A stretch of 64,000 bases of DNA from Brucella tritici (GTDB lineage: Bacteria; Pseudomonadota; Alphaproteobacteria; Rhizobiales; Rhizobiaceae): NCBI RefSeq assembly GCF_008932295.1, contig NZ_WBWA01000008.1, positions 1 to 64,000 of the forward strand, in the 5' to 3' direction. Both the position numbers and the translations under genes were made by a program. Positions 34,866 through 44,424 of this stretch are shown here, piece by piece. The notes below the pieces were generated by a model that worked only from the letters and a program-made list of their open reading frames with translations, searched no databases and was not told the DNA's origin. Positions within the stretch are counted from its first letter, which is position 1. Each line of letters opens with the position of its first letter.

Positions 34866-37082
34866 TTAGCCGCTACCGCCGCCATTTCCGGGAATTGTGT
34901 AGGAATAGGTCGCGGCGGGACTGTTCATCCCGGCCGAATTCTGTGCTGTGGCCGTCACAACAACCGTGCGATCAAAGGTGCCGGTTGAGGCTGAGAATTG
35001 GCCTGAAAAGATCTGCCCGGGTCGACTGTTCCCGCCGCCACTCGCAACCTGACTCCCGCCAACCGTGGCGATCCACGACACAGAACGCGCATGAACATCC
35101 GTCGATGAGACGTTCACCACGAATGTATAAGATCCGCTGCCGTTGCTCGTTCGCGTTACATTAAGCGTCGGCGCAGTCAGAGAAGGGTTCTCAATTGCAA
35201 CAGAAGCAACCAATAGAGTTGGTGACCAATAGGACCCCTCATCGTCTTCGTTGAAAAACCGCGCCCGGAAATCGACCTGCCTGCCGGAGTAGTTACCAGT
35301 CACATACCCACATTGTAGTCCGGTGGGTGCCCCTGAAATGCTCATGGTTGACCACGCTTCCGGCTCGCCAGAAGTATAAGGACGGAAAACCGCTTCGCTA
35401 CTGTCAGCGCCCGAAACACCATTGAACAATACACGAAGCTCATATGAACCGTCGGAATATTGAACCTGCGCATATCCACTGGGCTTAGCCGGGGTGTCCA
35501 GCACTGCTTCATACTGCATGTCTGGAATCGGATCGGGCGGCGGAGCTTCGTCAAGATCCACATCCCATGGCGTCAATGTCGGCCAGACAACGAACGGGAT
35601 CTCCACCGTCCCATCGCCGTCGTTAATACGAGGCGTACCGATTGCAGCGTTGACGCTTTCGTCGAGATCGGGAAGCTCCAGCGAGATGAAAGATTTTCCC
35701 CACGCCGCGAGCCCTGCAAAATTCGTGGTAACCACACCAACATCCGCACGAGCAAGGGCAAATAAGCGACGTCCGATCCGCTGCGCCTGCGCAGCTGATG
35801 GGCAGAATGGCAATTCGACATCAAAATACTGCTCGCCGACGCGGTCGATCTCATTTTGATATCGAGACCACGGCAATGGCTGCGCGCCCGGTTCGTTCGG
35901 CGTTTTCGATAGCGGGATTTCCGCCATTTCGTAATTGCGCTCTGGCGAATAGTACTTGATGCGGCAAACATTCGGACGCTCGACGCTGTCGGGTCCAGAC
36001 TTCCACTGGAGATCAACAATATCTCGTTCAGTGAGTGCAAGTTCCGGAGTGCGCTGATCATCAATCAACCGAACTGCAAACTTGTTATTATCCGTCGAGA
36101 TAATCTCGGCACCGATGGATTTAAGTACCTGGTCCATTACATCGCCGCGCTCGCGTTCGGAGGGCCATAAGCCCCAGGCGCGCGCCCGAACTTCGTTACC
36201 AGCGACGACAGCCCCGATATGATCAGCTCTTGTCGCTTCCTGCGCAGTGAAAGCCCAGTCGATATCGGATGATTTGAGGCTGGGATAACTGCGAAGGATG
36301 TGCGTCGCGCCTAAAATACCGTTGTCGGAATATTTCCAAGTGACGGGGTTATCAGCATTTTGCGAGGAGTCGCGCGGGTCGAAAATGAGTTCGGAGCGCT
36401 GTACCCGCTCATAAGGAGGCTCGCCACCTTGGTAGAGTTTCAAGAACTTTTCGTCCTCAATACCGGGTGAGATATAGCGCAGCAGGGATTGCGCAATGCC
36501 ACGAGCGCGGTGGCCATCCGTCCAAAGATCCGGGAATGCGGTCTTCAAATCCGGCCAAGCCGTTTCGGAACCATCGCCTATCTTACTCCTGATATAGAGC
36601 CAGGCACCACCTTTTCGCGCCCACGGCGGCGAAGTCACCATACCGTCGGCGTCCACTGTGACCTCACGTCCGCCCACATAGTGTTCTTCAACTGCGGCTA
36701 TTGGGCCTTTGGTGTGGCAGATGACGCGCCAACGATCGAGATCTTTGGTATTGCCGAATGCCTTCAGTCCGCCCACTCGCACACGGCCAATAGCGCGGAT
36801 CTCCGAGCTATTGCCGGTTTCGAATGTGCTTTTGAACTCGCCGGGGTCCATCTTCGGTGCGCGGGGTCCGAAAAATGCACCGGCTAGGAACTGCGCGCCG
36901 AGGACGCCCGCACCAAGCACAATCGAACCAAGCAAGCCGGCGCTCATTGCAGGCAGGATTCCGGCAGCGCCGACAGACAAAAGGCCGGAAATAATGGCGC
37001 TGCCAATAGAGATCGGGTCAGCCAGCGCCGTTCCGCTCATCAGAAAGAATGAGCAGGCGGCAAGAACAAGTCGCTTTTTCAT
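34866..37082 (-). CDS. Tail tip / host-specificity protein (J-like)
   Basis: The 738-residue protein follows the NlpC-like gene, as J does in lambda-like tails. Its N-terminus is unusual: a Sec-like signal peptide (MKKRLVLAACSFFLMSGTAL, then ADP) and a long hydrophobic glycine-rich segment. A J-like central part includes GNTKDLDRWRVICHTKGPIA-type sequence and later Fn3/Ig-like C-terminal domains (roughly 520-735). Baseplate hub role is inferred from position. Confidence 0.82.
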   Translation of the reverse strand: MKKRLVLAACSFFLMSGTALADPISIGSAIISGLLSVGAAGILPAMSAGLLGSIVLGAGVLGAQFLAGAFFGPRAPKMDPGEFKSTFETGNSSEIRAIGRVRVGGLKAFGNTKDLDRWRVICHTKGPIAAVEEHYVGGREVTVDADGMVTSPPWARKGGAWLYIRSKIGDGSETAWPDLKTAFPDLWTDGHRARGIAQSLLRYISPGIEDEKFLKLYQGGEPPYERVQRSELIFDPRDSSQNADNPVTWKYSDNGILGATHILRSYPSLKSSDIDWAFTAQEATRADHIGAVVAGNEVRARAWGLWPSERERGDVMDQVLKSIGAEIISTDNNKFAVRLIDDQRTPELALTERDIVDLQWKSGPDSVERPNVCRIKYYSPERNYEMAEIPLSKTPNEPGAQPLPWSRYQNEIDRVGEQYFDVELPFCPSAAQAQRIGRRLFALARADVGVVTTNFAGLAAWGKSFISLELPDLDESVNAAIGTPRINDGDGTVEIPFVVWPTLTPWDVDLDEAPPPDPIPDMQYEAVLDTPAKPSGYAQVQYSDGSYELRVLFNGVSGADSSEAVFRPYTSGEPEAWSTMSISGAPTGLQCGYVTGNYSGRQVDFRARFFNEDDEGSYWSPTLLVASVAIENPSLTAPTLNVTRTSNGSGSYTFVVNVSSTDVHARSVSWIATVGGSQVASGGGNSRPGQIFSGQFSASTGTFDRTVVVTATAQNSAGMNSPAATYSYTIPGNGGGSG

Positions 37083-37083
37083 G

Positions 37084-37488
37084 TCAGATCGACCAAACCT
37101 TCACGAAGGAACGGGGCCTCAAGAAGCGCGTACCGTCGTCAGTTCTAAGAATTGATACCCTGTCATTCCCCATGATGACGCCGACCTCGCCGTAATCGGC
37201 GAGATCCACTATCGCGACATCACCAAGTTGCGGCGAAGATGTTTCGAAAACGCCGATGCGCGCCAAGGCTTGCGACCAGATCGCAGACAAACCGCCGTAA
37301 TACGAAATCAAGCGATGAGCTTCCTCGCGGGAATCATAATCGGAAAGAAATGGAACGCGCTCGCCCCGTAAGGTCTTCACCCATTCGGCGGCAAAGGCGG
37401 TGCAATCGCTTTCGCCCCAGATAACGGGCTTGTCCTTCCAATGGGCAACAAATTCGGCGAGTTGCCCCGCCCTTTCCGTTAGTTCCAT
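37084..37488 (-). CDS. NlpC/P60-like tail protein (DUF6950 type)
   Basis: Start MELTERAGQL (37488), 134 residues, overlapping the previous gene by 10 bases. WGESDCTAFAAEW carries the candidate catalytic Cys; the domain is short and the His/third residue is not obvious. Such tail-tip peptidases open peptidoglycan during DNA entry and sit beside J. Confidence 0.78.
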   Translation of the reverse strand: MELTERAGQLAEFVAHWKDKPVIWGESDCTAFAAEWVKTLRGERVPFLSDYDSREEAHRLISYYGGLSAIWSQALARIGVFETSSPQLGDVAIVDLADYGEVGVIMGNDRVSILRTDDGTRFLRPRSFVKVWSI

Positions 37489-38051
37489 TGCTCCGAGACC
37501 TTCACTCCAACAAAATCCAGCCCCTTGTCGCCGGGATAGCGCCTGCGCTGATCTGCAGGGTTCCACTGCCCTCCGAAGGGATAATTCTGCGATGACCAGA
37601 TGCTTTCTATTGTCACGGTAACGGTTCGAAGTCCGACACCGCTCCATTTCAGCGACGGCGCGCTAAGCTTGCCGGGAAAGAGTTTCTTCAGCGGAATAAT
37701 TAGTTCTTCCGTCTCGCCATCGAATGCGGCCCAGAAGAGATCTGCTCGCCGTCCTTCGATTTCACGCGCACTGGCATGAACGGATTTGAAGAATTCCCGG
37801 TTTGCACCGGATAGCGTTACCTCGACTGCGACCGCCTGCCCAAAACGTGGCTCCTCAATATTATTGAGAGAAACCATCTGCGATCCGAGTGGATCTGTGA
37901 CCCCGCGCCATTCCTGCCCGTTGATAGTGACACGCCCTGTACCGTTGTGCAGCCGGGAAACCCCGGTCGGCAAATCCATTTCGAGGAACCATGCCCGCGC
38001 CACATGCGGTCGGCGCAGTTTTGCCAGTTCGCTTTCGGTAAAAACAGCCAT
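37479..38051 (-). CDS. Tail-tip associated protein (DUF2163-like)
   Basis: 190 residues from MAVFTESELA (38051). The gene order, NlpC-like peptidase just downstream and distal-tail-like protein upstream, matches the gp13/gp14 region of gene transfer agents and Rhizobiales siphophages. Segment WRGVTDPLGSQMVS and a C-terminal NPADQRRRYPGDKGLDFV are typical of that group. Family call is by context and resemblance. Confidence 0.68.
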   Translation of the reverse strand: MAVFTESELAKLRRPHVARAWFLEMDLPTGVSRLHNGTGRVTINGQEWRGVTDPLGSQMVSLNNIEEPRFGQAVAVEVTLSGANREFFKSVHASAREIEGRRADLFWAAFDGETEELIIPLKKLFPGKLSAPSLKWSGVGLRTVTVTIESIWSSQNYPFGGQWNPADQRRRYPGDKGLDFVGVKVSEQWN

Positions 38052-38053
38052 GA

Positions 38054-38785
38054 TTATTCCGTCCAATATTCGCGCACGTCATAATCCAGGCACTCGACAA
38101 GTGTGACGGACACGCTGTCAGCTGTAACTAGACCGCGACCAGCAGACGCCGAATCCTCGCTTTCCAGTCGCATAGCAAGCACAGGACGCAACGTTGCGAA
38201 ATCACCGGCGGCGACTGATTTACGAAGCGGTGGCCAGATCCGGTAATTTCCGGGCGATATGACCTCAGTGACAGTGTAGAGGCCAAGATGAAACGGGGCG
38301 AAACCGATATAGTCACCTATATCGAGAATTCGGCCCCAGAATTGCGATCCAAGCCTTATAACAGTGCTTCCTGCCGCTGCTATCGCAGCCATAGGCACCA
38401 AGGGCGGTGTGGGCTTCCACGGCTCACCACTTGCCCACGGCTCACCATTCGACCAATCCCGACCGCCGATATTATCCCAGCGGACAAAATCCGGGATGTC
38501 ATATCCCGTTTCAGCCGGTCGCATCTGATCTGGATCGAAGAAATCCCACCGTGTCGCATTGGCACCGCCGTGCAAGGCTGTCACCCAGCCACGATAGCGG
38601 CGGAATTCACTTTCCCGCATGGCGTGGAAACTGAACTGCCAACGCCACAGACCGAAGGCAGCAGCCGAGGTTTGTACGTAGCCAGAGACAGACTGCGAGC
38701 CGCCCGCCCCGACGGCACGCGGACCAGACAGCGGCTCCATCGAGACGACGCCCAACCCGTTAGGAACAGATAGCAGACGTGCCAT
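38054..38785 (-). CDS. Distal tail-like protein
   Basis: A 243-residue protein immediately after the tape measure gene, the usual place of the distal tail protein that links tube and tip. Many Trp/Gly/Pro and beta-strand patterns; DFFDPDQMRPAETGYDI and LVECLDYDVREY are visible. The name comes from position; sequence family not firmly recognised. Confidence 0.65.
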   Translation of the reverse strand: MARLLSVPNGLGVVSMEPLSGPRAVGAGGSQSVSGYVQTSAAAFGLWRWQFSFHAMRESEFRRYRGWVTALHGGANATRWDFFDPDQMRPAETGYDIPDFVRWDNIGGRDWSNGEPWASGEPWKPTPPLVPMAAIAAAGSTVIRLGSQFWGRILDIGDYIGFAPFHLGLYTVTEVISPGNYRIWPPLRKSVAAGDFATLRPVLAMRLESEDSASAGRGLVTADSVSVTLVECLDYDVREYWTE

Positions 38786-40869
38786 TATGCCCTCGTTCGC
38801 CGCACATCGCGATTGTAGAGACGATTATCCACACGGTTTCCGAATGCCTTATCGCGCTCAGAAAGCCCGCGCTCAAGCCGCATCACTGCTGCCTGATCAG
38901 CACCACGCGCATCAATATTGTAGGTCGGCGCATATGTACCGCGACCTCCCCCAGCATCCTGCCCCGGCTTGGTGATTGAAACACGTTCATTCGGTGACGC
39001 CTTGAACGCCACCAGCTGACTGTCGATGCCGCCAGATCCACCAACCTGAAAAGAACCGCCGTTGGCAAAGCCGAGCAACGATCCGAACAAGCCCTGTATA
39101 ATTCCACCGCCGAATAAGCCGCTGCCGCCTTGAGCAACGTTAATCTGGTTGAGATATTTCAGGATCGTTTGACCGGCCTGCATGATGGCATCGCGCCAAG
39201 TCATCGTTTTATTGATCAGGCCTTCAAATATCGATCCAAAGCCCTGCCCCAAGGATTGTTTCGCGCTTTCCATGGATTTGGCGACCTGATCGATGCCCTC
39301 TTTGGCTTTTTTGGCAGTGCCAGCACCCTTGCCCTTGCCGCCTTTCCCGCCGCTTCCACCGCCGCCGCCGCCAACATCGTTCAACTGGCTGTTCACGTCG
39401 CCCATTGCAGAGGCAAAGTTTTGTACGGCTGGCGTTGCCCCAGAGAAAGCCGTGCCGATGGCGCCAATATAGTCCGTCTGTCGCGCTGCAGATATCTCAC
39501 CGCCTATTGTCCCTGCAACCTCTGCCGCCTTCCCTGCCCACTTGTTGTCAACGCGACCGAAGCTGATATTCGATGAAATATCGATTGTGGTGAGCGACGG
39601 CGCGACACCGAACATCTGATCGAGCGAATTGAGCCAGCCGACAATCTTGTTGACGTAGGTTTCTATGGTCTGGGCAGACTTGCGAACCATGCCTTCAACG
39701 GATTCGATCACGGCATTGGCAGCGGTCGCAGCCACATCGCCAATCGCAGCAGGAAGTATGCTCCAAGTCTTCTTGATGCCCTCAAAGCCGCCCACAAACG
39801 TGCCGATGATGCCATTCACCGCATCCTTGACGATCTGGACGACATCAACACCAATGGCTTTCTGGATTTCGTCCCGAAAATGATAAATCGCCGTTACGGC
39901 GATGGTAATGCCGATGGCCAGAGCGCCAAGCGGATTGGCTGCAATTGCTGCCGTGAGCAGGCGGATGGCACCAACCAACCCGGTTGCGATCACCGAAGCG
40001 AGATTAACAGCCGAGGCAATCAGGACAGGCGAAAACATGAGCGCCAGTGTCGAACCTGCAACCATCGCATATTCCGTCAGCGTCGGCAGAAAGTCGACGA
40101 CTGCAGTCATTGACCGCGTCCATTCGGCAAATTTGTTTATGATCGTGGTAAGGATATCGACAAAGCCAACGCTAATGAACGCTATGCCGACCGCCTTGAC
40201 GGATTCACTCAGGTTCCGCATGGCGTCATTATATCCGCGCAGCGATGCCGCCTTCTCTTCCGTGATAACAGCAGCCTTTGCACCCAGTTCATCGAACGCT
40301 TTTCCATTATCCCGCAACAGCGGGATCAATGCAGTCGCATCGCTGGCAAGAGCTTCCATATAGAATGTCATGTCGGACTGGCTGACACCGGCCTTTTCCA
40401 GCGCGTTATAATATGCCTGCAATGCTTCCGGGCCTGACAGGTTTTTAAAGGCGTCAGCGGTCAACCCGACCTTCGGCGCGATATTTTCAAAGAAGTCCTT
40501 CAGCGCGCCGCCGCCGGTTTGCGCAAAATCGCCTACCTTGTCGTTCACATCCTTGAAAATGTCCGAGAGCTTTTCGCTCTCGATCTGGACAGATTTGGCA
40601 GCGAAGGCCAGGCGCTGGAATTCCTCAATCCCGACGCCTGAAAGATCTGCCGACTTTTTCAAGCCATCCATATCGCCTGCGAGCTGGTTGACGATGAGGC
40701 TGAGACTACCCAATGCGCCAACCGCCGCTGTCGCTACACCGATAAAGGTGGTTTTCAGAACGGCAGCGAACTTGTCAGCGCTTGTTTGCGCCGACTTCAA
40801 CCCTTCCCGAAACTCTGCAGTGTCGATGCCCAGATTGACGCGAAGCGCGCCGATAACCGCATTGGTCAT
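38785..40869 (-). CDS. Tail tape measure protein
   Basis: The 694 residues have an N-terminal helical region (GIDTAEFREGLKSAQTSADKF) typical of tape measures and several long hydrophobic stretches in the centre (for example LLTAAIAANPLGALAIGITIAVTAIYHF). A Gly-rich linker is followed by a helical C-terminus. The protein sets tail length, roughly 100 nm for this size (family rule, inference). It follows the two tail chaperone frames. Confidence 0.9.
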   Translation of the reverse strand: MTNAVIGALRVNLGIDTAEFREGLKSAQTSADKFAAVLKTTFIGVATAAVGALGSLSLIVNQLAGDMDGLKKSADLSGVGIEEFQRLAFAAKSVQIESEKLSDIFKDVNDKVGDFAQTGGGALKDFFENIAPKVGLTADAFKNLSGPEALQAYYNALEKAGVSQSDMTFYMEALASDATALIPLLRDNGKAFDELGAKAAVITEEKAASLRGYNDAMRNLSESVKAVGIAFISVGFVDILTTIINKFAEWTRSMTAVVDFLPTLTEYAMVAGSTLALMFSPVLIASAVNLASVIATGLVGAIRLLTAAIAANPLGALAIGITIAVTAIYHFRDEIQKAIGVDVVQIVKDAVNGIIGTFVGGFEGIKKTWSILPAAIGDVAATAANAVIESVEGMVRKSAQTIETYVNKIVGWLNSLDQMFGVAPSLTTIDISSNISFGRVDNKWAGKAAEVAGTIGGEISAARQTDYIGAIGTAFSGATPAVQNFASAMGDVNSQLNDVGGGGGGSGGKGGKGKGAGTAKKAKEGIDQVAKSMESAKQSLGQGFGSIFEGLINKTMTWRDAIMQAGQTILKYLNQINVAQGGSGLFGGGIIQGLFGSLLGFANGGSFQVGGSGGIDSQLVAFKASPNERVSITKPGQDAGGGRGTYAPTYNIDARGADQAAVMRLERGLSERDKAFGNRVDNRLYNRDVRRTRA

Positions 40870-40875
40870 TGGTTC

Positions 40876-41206
40876 TCACCTTGTAAGTGCCGCCGTCCAC
40901 CGGTGCGCGATGGCGATCTGCTCTTCGACAGACTGCCGACGCTTTGGTTTTTTTGGAGCGTCTGACAAAAAGTCTTTCAGTTTTGGGAGTTTTTTCGAGC
41001 GGGCCAGCGCCTCGATGTGCCACGCGAGCCAAGCCCTGTCATTCTGTTCGCGTCGGAGACGGTGGGTCGAAGCGTCGAGGATGACCGAAATCTCTCGCAG
41101 CGTGAGACGCCAGAACAGTGCCGGATCCTGTCCTACCTCGACCCATGATTTCAGAAGCGAAAGCGGATCTAGCCCGCTTTCGCCTTCGGAGGGCGCGCGT
41201 CGTTCC
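40876..41206 (-). CDS. Tail assembly chaperone, second frame, likely made by -1 frameshift
   Basis: In the -1 frame after the upstream tail gene an open frame encodes FWRLTLREISVILDA, RAWLAWHIEALAR and a lysine-rich tail, ending 6 bp before the tape measure start. The sequence resembles the second chaperone of siphophages and gene transfer agents. No ATG, GTG or TTG is found in this frame upstream of the conserved part. A G-run (GGGGGAGGG on the minus strand, 41205-41213) is a candidate slip site. Confidence 0.7.
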
Positions 41207-41513
41207 CTCCCCCGGACGGGAACGCAAGTCGGAACGCTTCGCCAATCTTGGTCATAACAAGAGGAATATCGGTCGCCAGCTTCCCGGCTTCTTTCAGATC
41301 GATTTCCTCATGATGATCGCGAAGTGCCGCCCAGATAACCTTGCGCACGGTATCCATGCGAAGATTTGCCGAGTCATTGAGCAATTCACCAATTCTCGCG
41401 ACCGGCATGTCGAGCGCATCCTCAAGCTCGCAAAGTGCATTCACGGAAAATGCGAGCTTAAACGCCTTGTCACCCACCGGGAGGGTGACCTCGCCACGGT
41501 TCTGATTAGCCAT
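41169..41513 (-). CDS. Tail assembly chaperone, first frame (GTA gp10-like)
   Basis: This 114-residue protein starts at MANQNRGEVTL (41513). FSVNALCELEDALDMPVARIGEL is the typical N-terminal segment of this family. It lies between the major tail protein and tape measure, the position of the G protein of lambda. Its 3' end contains the likely frameshift site leading to the second frame. Confidence 0.8.
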   Translation of the reverse strand: MANQNRGEVTLPVGDKAFKLAFSVNALCELEDALDMPVARIGELLNDSANLRMDTVRKVIWAALRDHHEEIDLKEAGKLATDIPLVMTKIGEAFRLAFPSGGGNDARPPKAKAG

Positions 41514-41523
41514 GTTCTGCCAC

Positions 41524-42219
41524 CTATGCCGCAACGACAGCTGCCGTCGGCGCACTTGTCGCCGAAGCTGTTCCCATTGCATTAGATCCGGTCACGGTGA
41601 CCGTGAGTTCCTTGCCGACATCCCCGGCAACCGGCGTATAGACCAGTTCCGTTGCACCGGCGATATTTGTGCCATCCGCCTTCCACTGATAGGAAACCGT
41701 CGGAGACCCACTCCACTGTCCAGACCAAGCCGCCAGAGGGTCGCCAACCTTGGCAAAACCGGCGATAGCAGGAACAAAAATATTAACCGGCGCTGCAGCG
41801 GGCGTCGATATCGTCGGGCCGGTCACCCGCCACGTTACCGTGGACGTCATCTTGTCGTCGGTGGGCACGGCAGGCTCATAACCCGAGACCCAACCGGAGA
41901 ATTGCCATGTTACCGCATTCGGAAAGGTGATGCGGCAGCGAACACGCTCGCCAGCGGTCTTGATTTCCGAGATCAGGAGATCGGAAGGCGAGCCGGGAAT
42001 GAAGTTCTGCTCAAACGACGCCTCGCCCGGATCGATCAGACCCGGAATGAATTCACGGGTGCGGTTCGGCGACTGCATATGGGTCGCATCGACCTCATCA
42101 ACCGTGTCGTTCGGTGGGGTGATATCGAAAACTTCCCCTATTTCAATCCACGACGCCCCAGCATCGCGGCTGATCTCGAATTTTGTGCCGTAGCCAATAG
42201 CGGCTTGCGTCTCAGCCAT
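41524..42219 (-). CDS. Major tail tube protein with C-terminal Ig-like domain
   Basis: The start MAETQAAIGYG at 42219 gives 231 residues. The N-terminal part (YGTKFEISRDAGASWIEIGEV, then VDATHMQSPNRTREFIPG) is a tube-protein signature. The C-terminal 90 residues form an Ig-like repeat (VSYQWKADGTNIAGATE ... LTVTVTGSN) likely exposed on the tube surface. Followed by the chaperone genes. Confidence 0.85.
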   Translation of the reverse strand: MAETQAAIGYGTKFEISRDAGASWIEIGEVFDITPPNDTVDEVDATHMQSPNRTREFIPGLIDPGEASFEQNFIPGSPSDLLISEIKTAGERVRCRITFPNAVTWQFSGWVSGYEPAVPTDDKMTSTVTWRVTGPTISTPAAAPVNIFVPAIAGFAKVGDPLAAWSGQWSGSPTVSYQWKADGTNIAGATELVYTPVAGDVGKELTVTVTGSNAMGTASATSAPTAAVVAA

Positions 42220-42220
42220 G

Positions 42221-42610
42221 TCAGTTCTCCAGATGATGAACAATGAAGTCGATGGATTTGCGGAAAAGCGCCGATACTTCTCCCGCATCCATCGCCGGGA
42301 GATCGCGTTCTGAATCGACGAAAATGCCTTGGAAAATGCCGCCCTTGTAACCGGACAGTAGTTGGACAAGCGCGTCCTTCGCTCCTTTGACTGCAGTATA
42401 GGTCAGGCCGTAGATATCGATCTGCAGCCGGTGCACGGCATATCCGGAAGGCCCCTGCATATGATAATCGGGATCTCCCGAAATCACCTGCATGACAAGA
42501 TAGGTTGGCTTTGTTCCCTGCGGTGCGCGTACCCAGTGCATATTCGCTGCAGGGACATGCGCCGTCAGTCCCGCCGCATTCAGCAGCAAGGCCGTCAACT
42601 GTTCTTCCAT
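42221..42610 (-). CDS. Tail completion protein (DUF3168)
   Basis: A 129-residue protein between the HK97 gp10-like and major tail genes, the standard position. Sequence PTYLVMQVISGDPDYHMQGPSG and RLQIDIYGLTY match the DUF3168 pattern. It closes the tail end that joins the head. Confidence 0.83.
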   Translation of the reverse strand: MEEQLTALLLNAAGLTAHVPAANMHWVRAPQGTKPTYLVMQVISGDPDYHMQGPSGYAVHRLQIDIYGLTYTAVKGAKDALVQLLSGYKGGIFQGIFVDSERDLPAMDAGEVSALFRKSIDFIVHHLEN

Positions 42611-42615
42611 GGGGA

Positions 42616-43074
42616 CTACCTGCCCTTTACTGCCTTTTTGGCGAACCGTTTGGCGGCTTTGATGATTTCCGAACCGAGTTCTTCCTTGATGATATTCAAG
42701 GCCCGATCCTTATTGGCGTCCCATGCGGGACGCAGATGCGGTTCAGCTTGTTGATGCTCATTACCGAATTCGGTCTGGATGTCGGCGGGGTCATTCGGCC
42801 CGACGAACATTTCGGCTGACGCCTTATCGTTCTTGAACATCTTGCGGTGCATACGGGCCTGACGGCGTGTGAGTTTCGTTCCGGTGCCGTATGAGTTTTT
42901 CAGATTTCCCGTAGGACCAAGCGGAGCATTGTTCCGGCCACTTTCCTCAATTGGATTCGCAGCTTTTCGAAGAGTGCGGCGCAAAACTGCCTTGCCGGTG
43001 GACTTCGGAAGCGCCCCAAGAGCCGCATCCAACTCGCTAAATCCATCTATGCTTACTGTCTTGCTGACCTTCAT
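42616..43074 (-). CDS. HK97 gp10-like head-tail/tail component
   Basis: This 152-residue basic protein has the family's ELDAALGALPKSTGKAVLRRTLRKAA start and a NAPLGPTGNLKNSYG loop. It overlaps the head-tail adaptor stop by 4 bases. Probably part of the neck. Confidence 0.86.
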   Translation of the reverse strand: MKVSKTVSIDGFSELDAALGALPKSTGKAVLRRTLRKAANPIEESGRNNAPLGPTGNLKNSYGTGTKLTRRQARMHRKMFKNDKASAEMFVGPNDPADIQTEFGNEHQQAEPHLRPAWDANKDRALNIIKEELGSEIIKAAKRFAKKAVKGR

Positions 43075-43400
43075 GGTTCATCCGCCCTTGCAATAGCGTC
43101 AATTTCCAGAACCACCCTGCGCCCGACCTCTCGCGGCGGCGCAACGATCTCATAGTCGCGCCCCTCATACTGAAGCCGATCCTTGATCGTCACGTCGCTG
43201 CGATGCCGGATATGAAACGTCATCACCGCCGTACCGTTGATCTGGGCAGCCGCAAATCGCTCGCTGCCGCGATCCGGGCGCTGTTGCGCCCAGACTTCAG
43301 CGACATCAACCCAGTCGAGGATCGGCTCATTCAGCGGTGTTCGCCCAATTTCGGCAAATCGACGGATTGTCAGTCGCCTGTCGAGTTTTCCCGCGCGCAT
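43071..43400 (-). CDS. Phage head closure/head-tail adaptor protein
   Basis: The start MRAGKLDRRLTIRRF at 43400 gives 109 residues; this N-terminus and WVDVAEVWAQQRP, followed by RHRSDVTIKDRLQYEGRDYE, define the family. A start at 43478 would lie in the gp6-like gene. Neighbours confirm the connector module. Confidence 0.88.
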   Translation of the reverse strand: MRAGKLDRRLTIRRFAEIGRTPLNEPILDWVDVAEVWAQQRPDRGSERFAAAQINGTAVMTFHIRHRSDVTIKDRLQYEGRDYEIVAPPREVGRRVVLEIDAIARADEP

Positions 43401-43401
43401 A

Positions 43402-43995
43402 TCAAAGGAACCTTCGATTGTTGCAGAGAAGCGCATCAACGGAAACGTAGGTCGGCAGCTGCCCAATGCTGACGCCAATAACGGTTTCCTCGCGGTTTTC
43501 GTACCATGCGCCGATCAGCAGAAGCATTGCCCGGAGCACCGTCGGCGGTGGAGAAGCTGTACCCACTTTCATGTGCACCTTGATCCGCGATCCCGCCTGC
43601 TTGTTCGGCCAGGTATGACCCGGCTTGAGAACGGCGCCCGCGTCCAGCCCATCCTTGCGCAGTTCGTAGGTCGATGGCGGCAGAATTTCGTCATTACCTG
43701 CAACCGAAACATAGCTAATGGCAACAATTTCGGTGACCTGTGCAACGTCGAACCGGGCAAGGTCTGCAAATCCATCGCAATATGCTTCAACCTGACAGGG
43801 TGCGAAGAACTGGCCGCAGATCTTCTCGACATGATCGCGTGCAGACGAGATCAACAGTTGGAACAGCGGATCATCTACCGACGCAGCGATATTGCCGTCG
43901 TCGTCATAGACCTCAGCTCGGCATTGCTGTTTTGCCATGCCGAGCGTGACTGGTTCCGCTGAAACCGGCGTGACGATTTCAGGTTGGTACCACAT
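43402..43995 (-). CDS. Head-tail connector protein (gp6-like)
   Basis: The 197-residue protein has the N-terminal segment PVTLGMAKQQCRAE and LLISSARDHVEKICGQ, typical of the gp6-like adaptor that binds the portal. C-terminal PPPTVLRAMLLLIGAWYENRE is also characteristic. It overlaps the next gene by one base. Confidence 0.86.
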   Translation of the reverse strand: MWYQPEIVTPVSAEPVTLGMAKQQCRAEVYDDDGNIAASVDDPLFQLLISSARDHVEKICGQFFAPCQVEAYCDGFADLARFDVAQVTEIVAISYVSVAGNDEILPPSTYELRKDGLDAGAVLKPGHTWPNKQAGSRIKVHMKVGTASPPPTVLRAMLLLIGAWYENREETVIGVSIGQLPTYVSVDALLCNNRRFL

Positions 43996-44363
43996 CAGCC
44001 ACGCGTCTCGCGATTATCTTCAGTCACAATTGTCTCGACAGGAGGATGAATGACATGCACCGCTGCCGTGACCGAATCCTTAAAGCTGGTCAGGGTTTCG
44101 ACCTGTGAGAGAAGCGCAGTCTCCCGCTCCGCAAACGCCAGCGCATCTGCCTTCAACTGTTCGTTTTCGGCCAAAAGCATAGCTCGCTCTTCGTCCCATT
44201 CCTGCTTGGTTTCCGGCTTTTTGCGCTCGACTGGCGGCGCTTCCTCGGCGTAACCAGCTCGGATCAGGCGGGCTGCTTCCTTTTTTGAAAAATGCTCAGT
44301 CACATCGCCGGGATCAACTGTGAAGTCGGGACCTGACATTCCAATCAACATTTTCAGTCGCAT
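43995..44363 (-). CDS. Hypothetical protein between capsid and connector genes
   Basis: 122 residues, acidic, with a helix-rich core (EWDEERAMLLAENEQLKADA) likely forming a coiled coil, and an N-terminal beta-like VDPGDVTEHFSKKEAARLIRAGYAE segment seen in small head proteins. Position suggests a head decoration or assembly role. Unrecognised. Confidence 0.65.
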   Translation of the reverse strand: MRLKMLIGMSGPDFTVDPGDVTEHFSKKEAARLIRAGYAEEAPPVERKKPETKQEWDEERAMLLAENEQLKADALAFAERETALLSQVETLTSFKDSVTAAVHVIHPPVETIVTEDNRETRG

Positions 44364-44424
44364 GTTGCTTGCTCCATAGAGACGACGGACGCCAAGGAGC
44401 GTCCGCCACGTTGAAAGGAAGATG

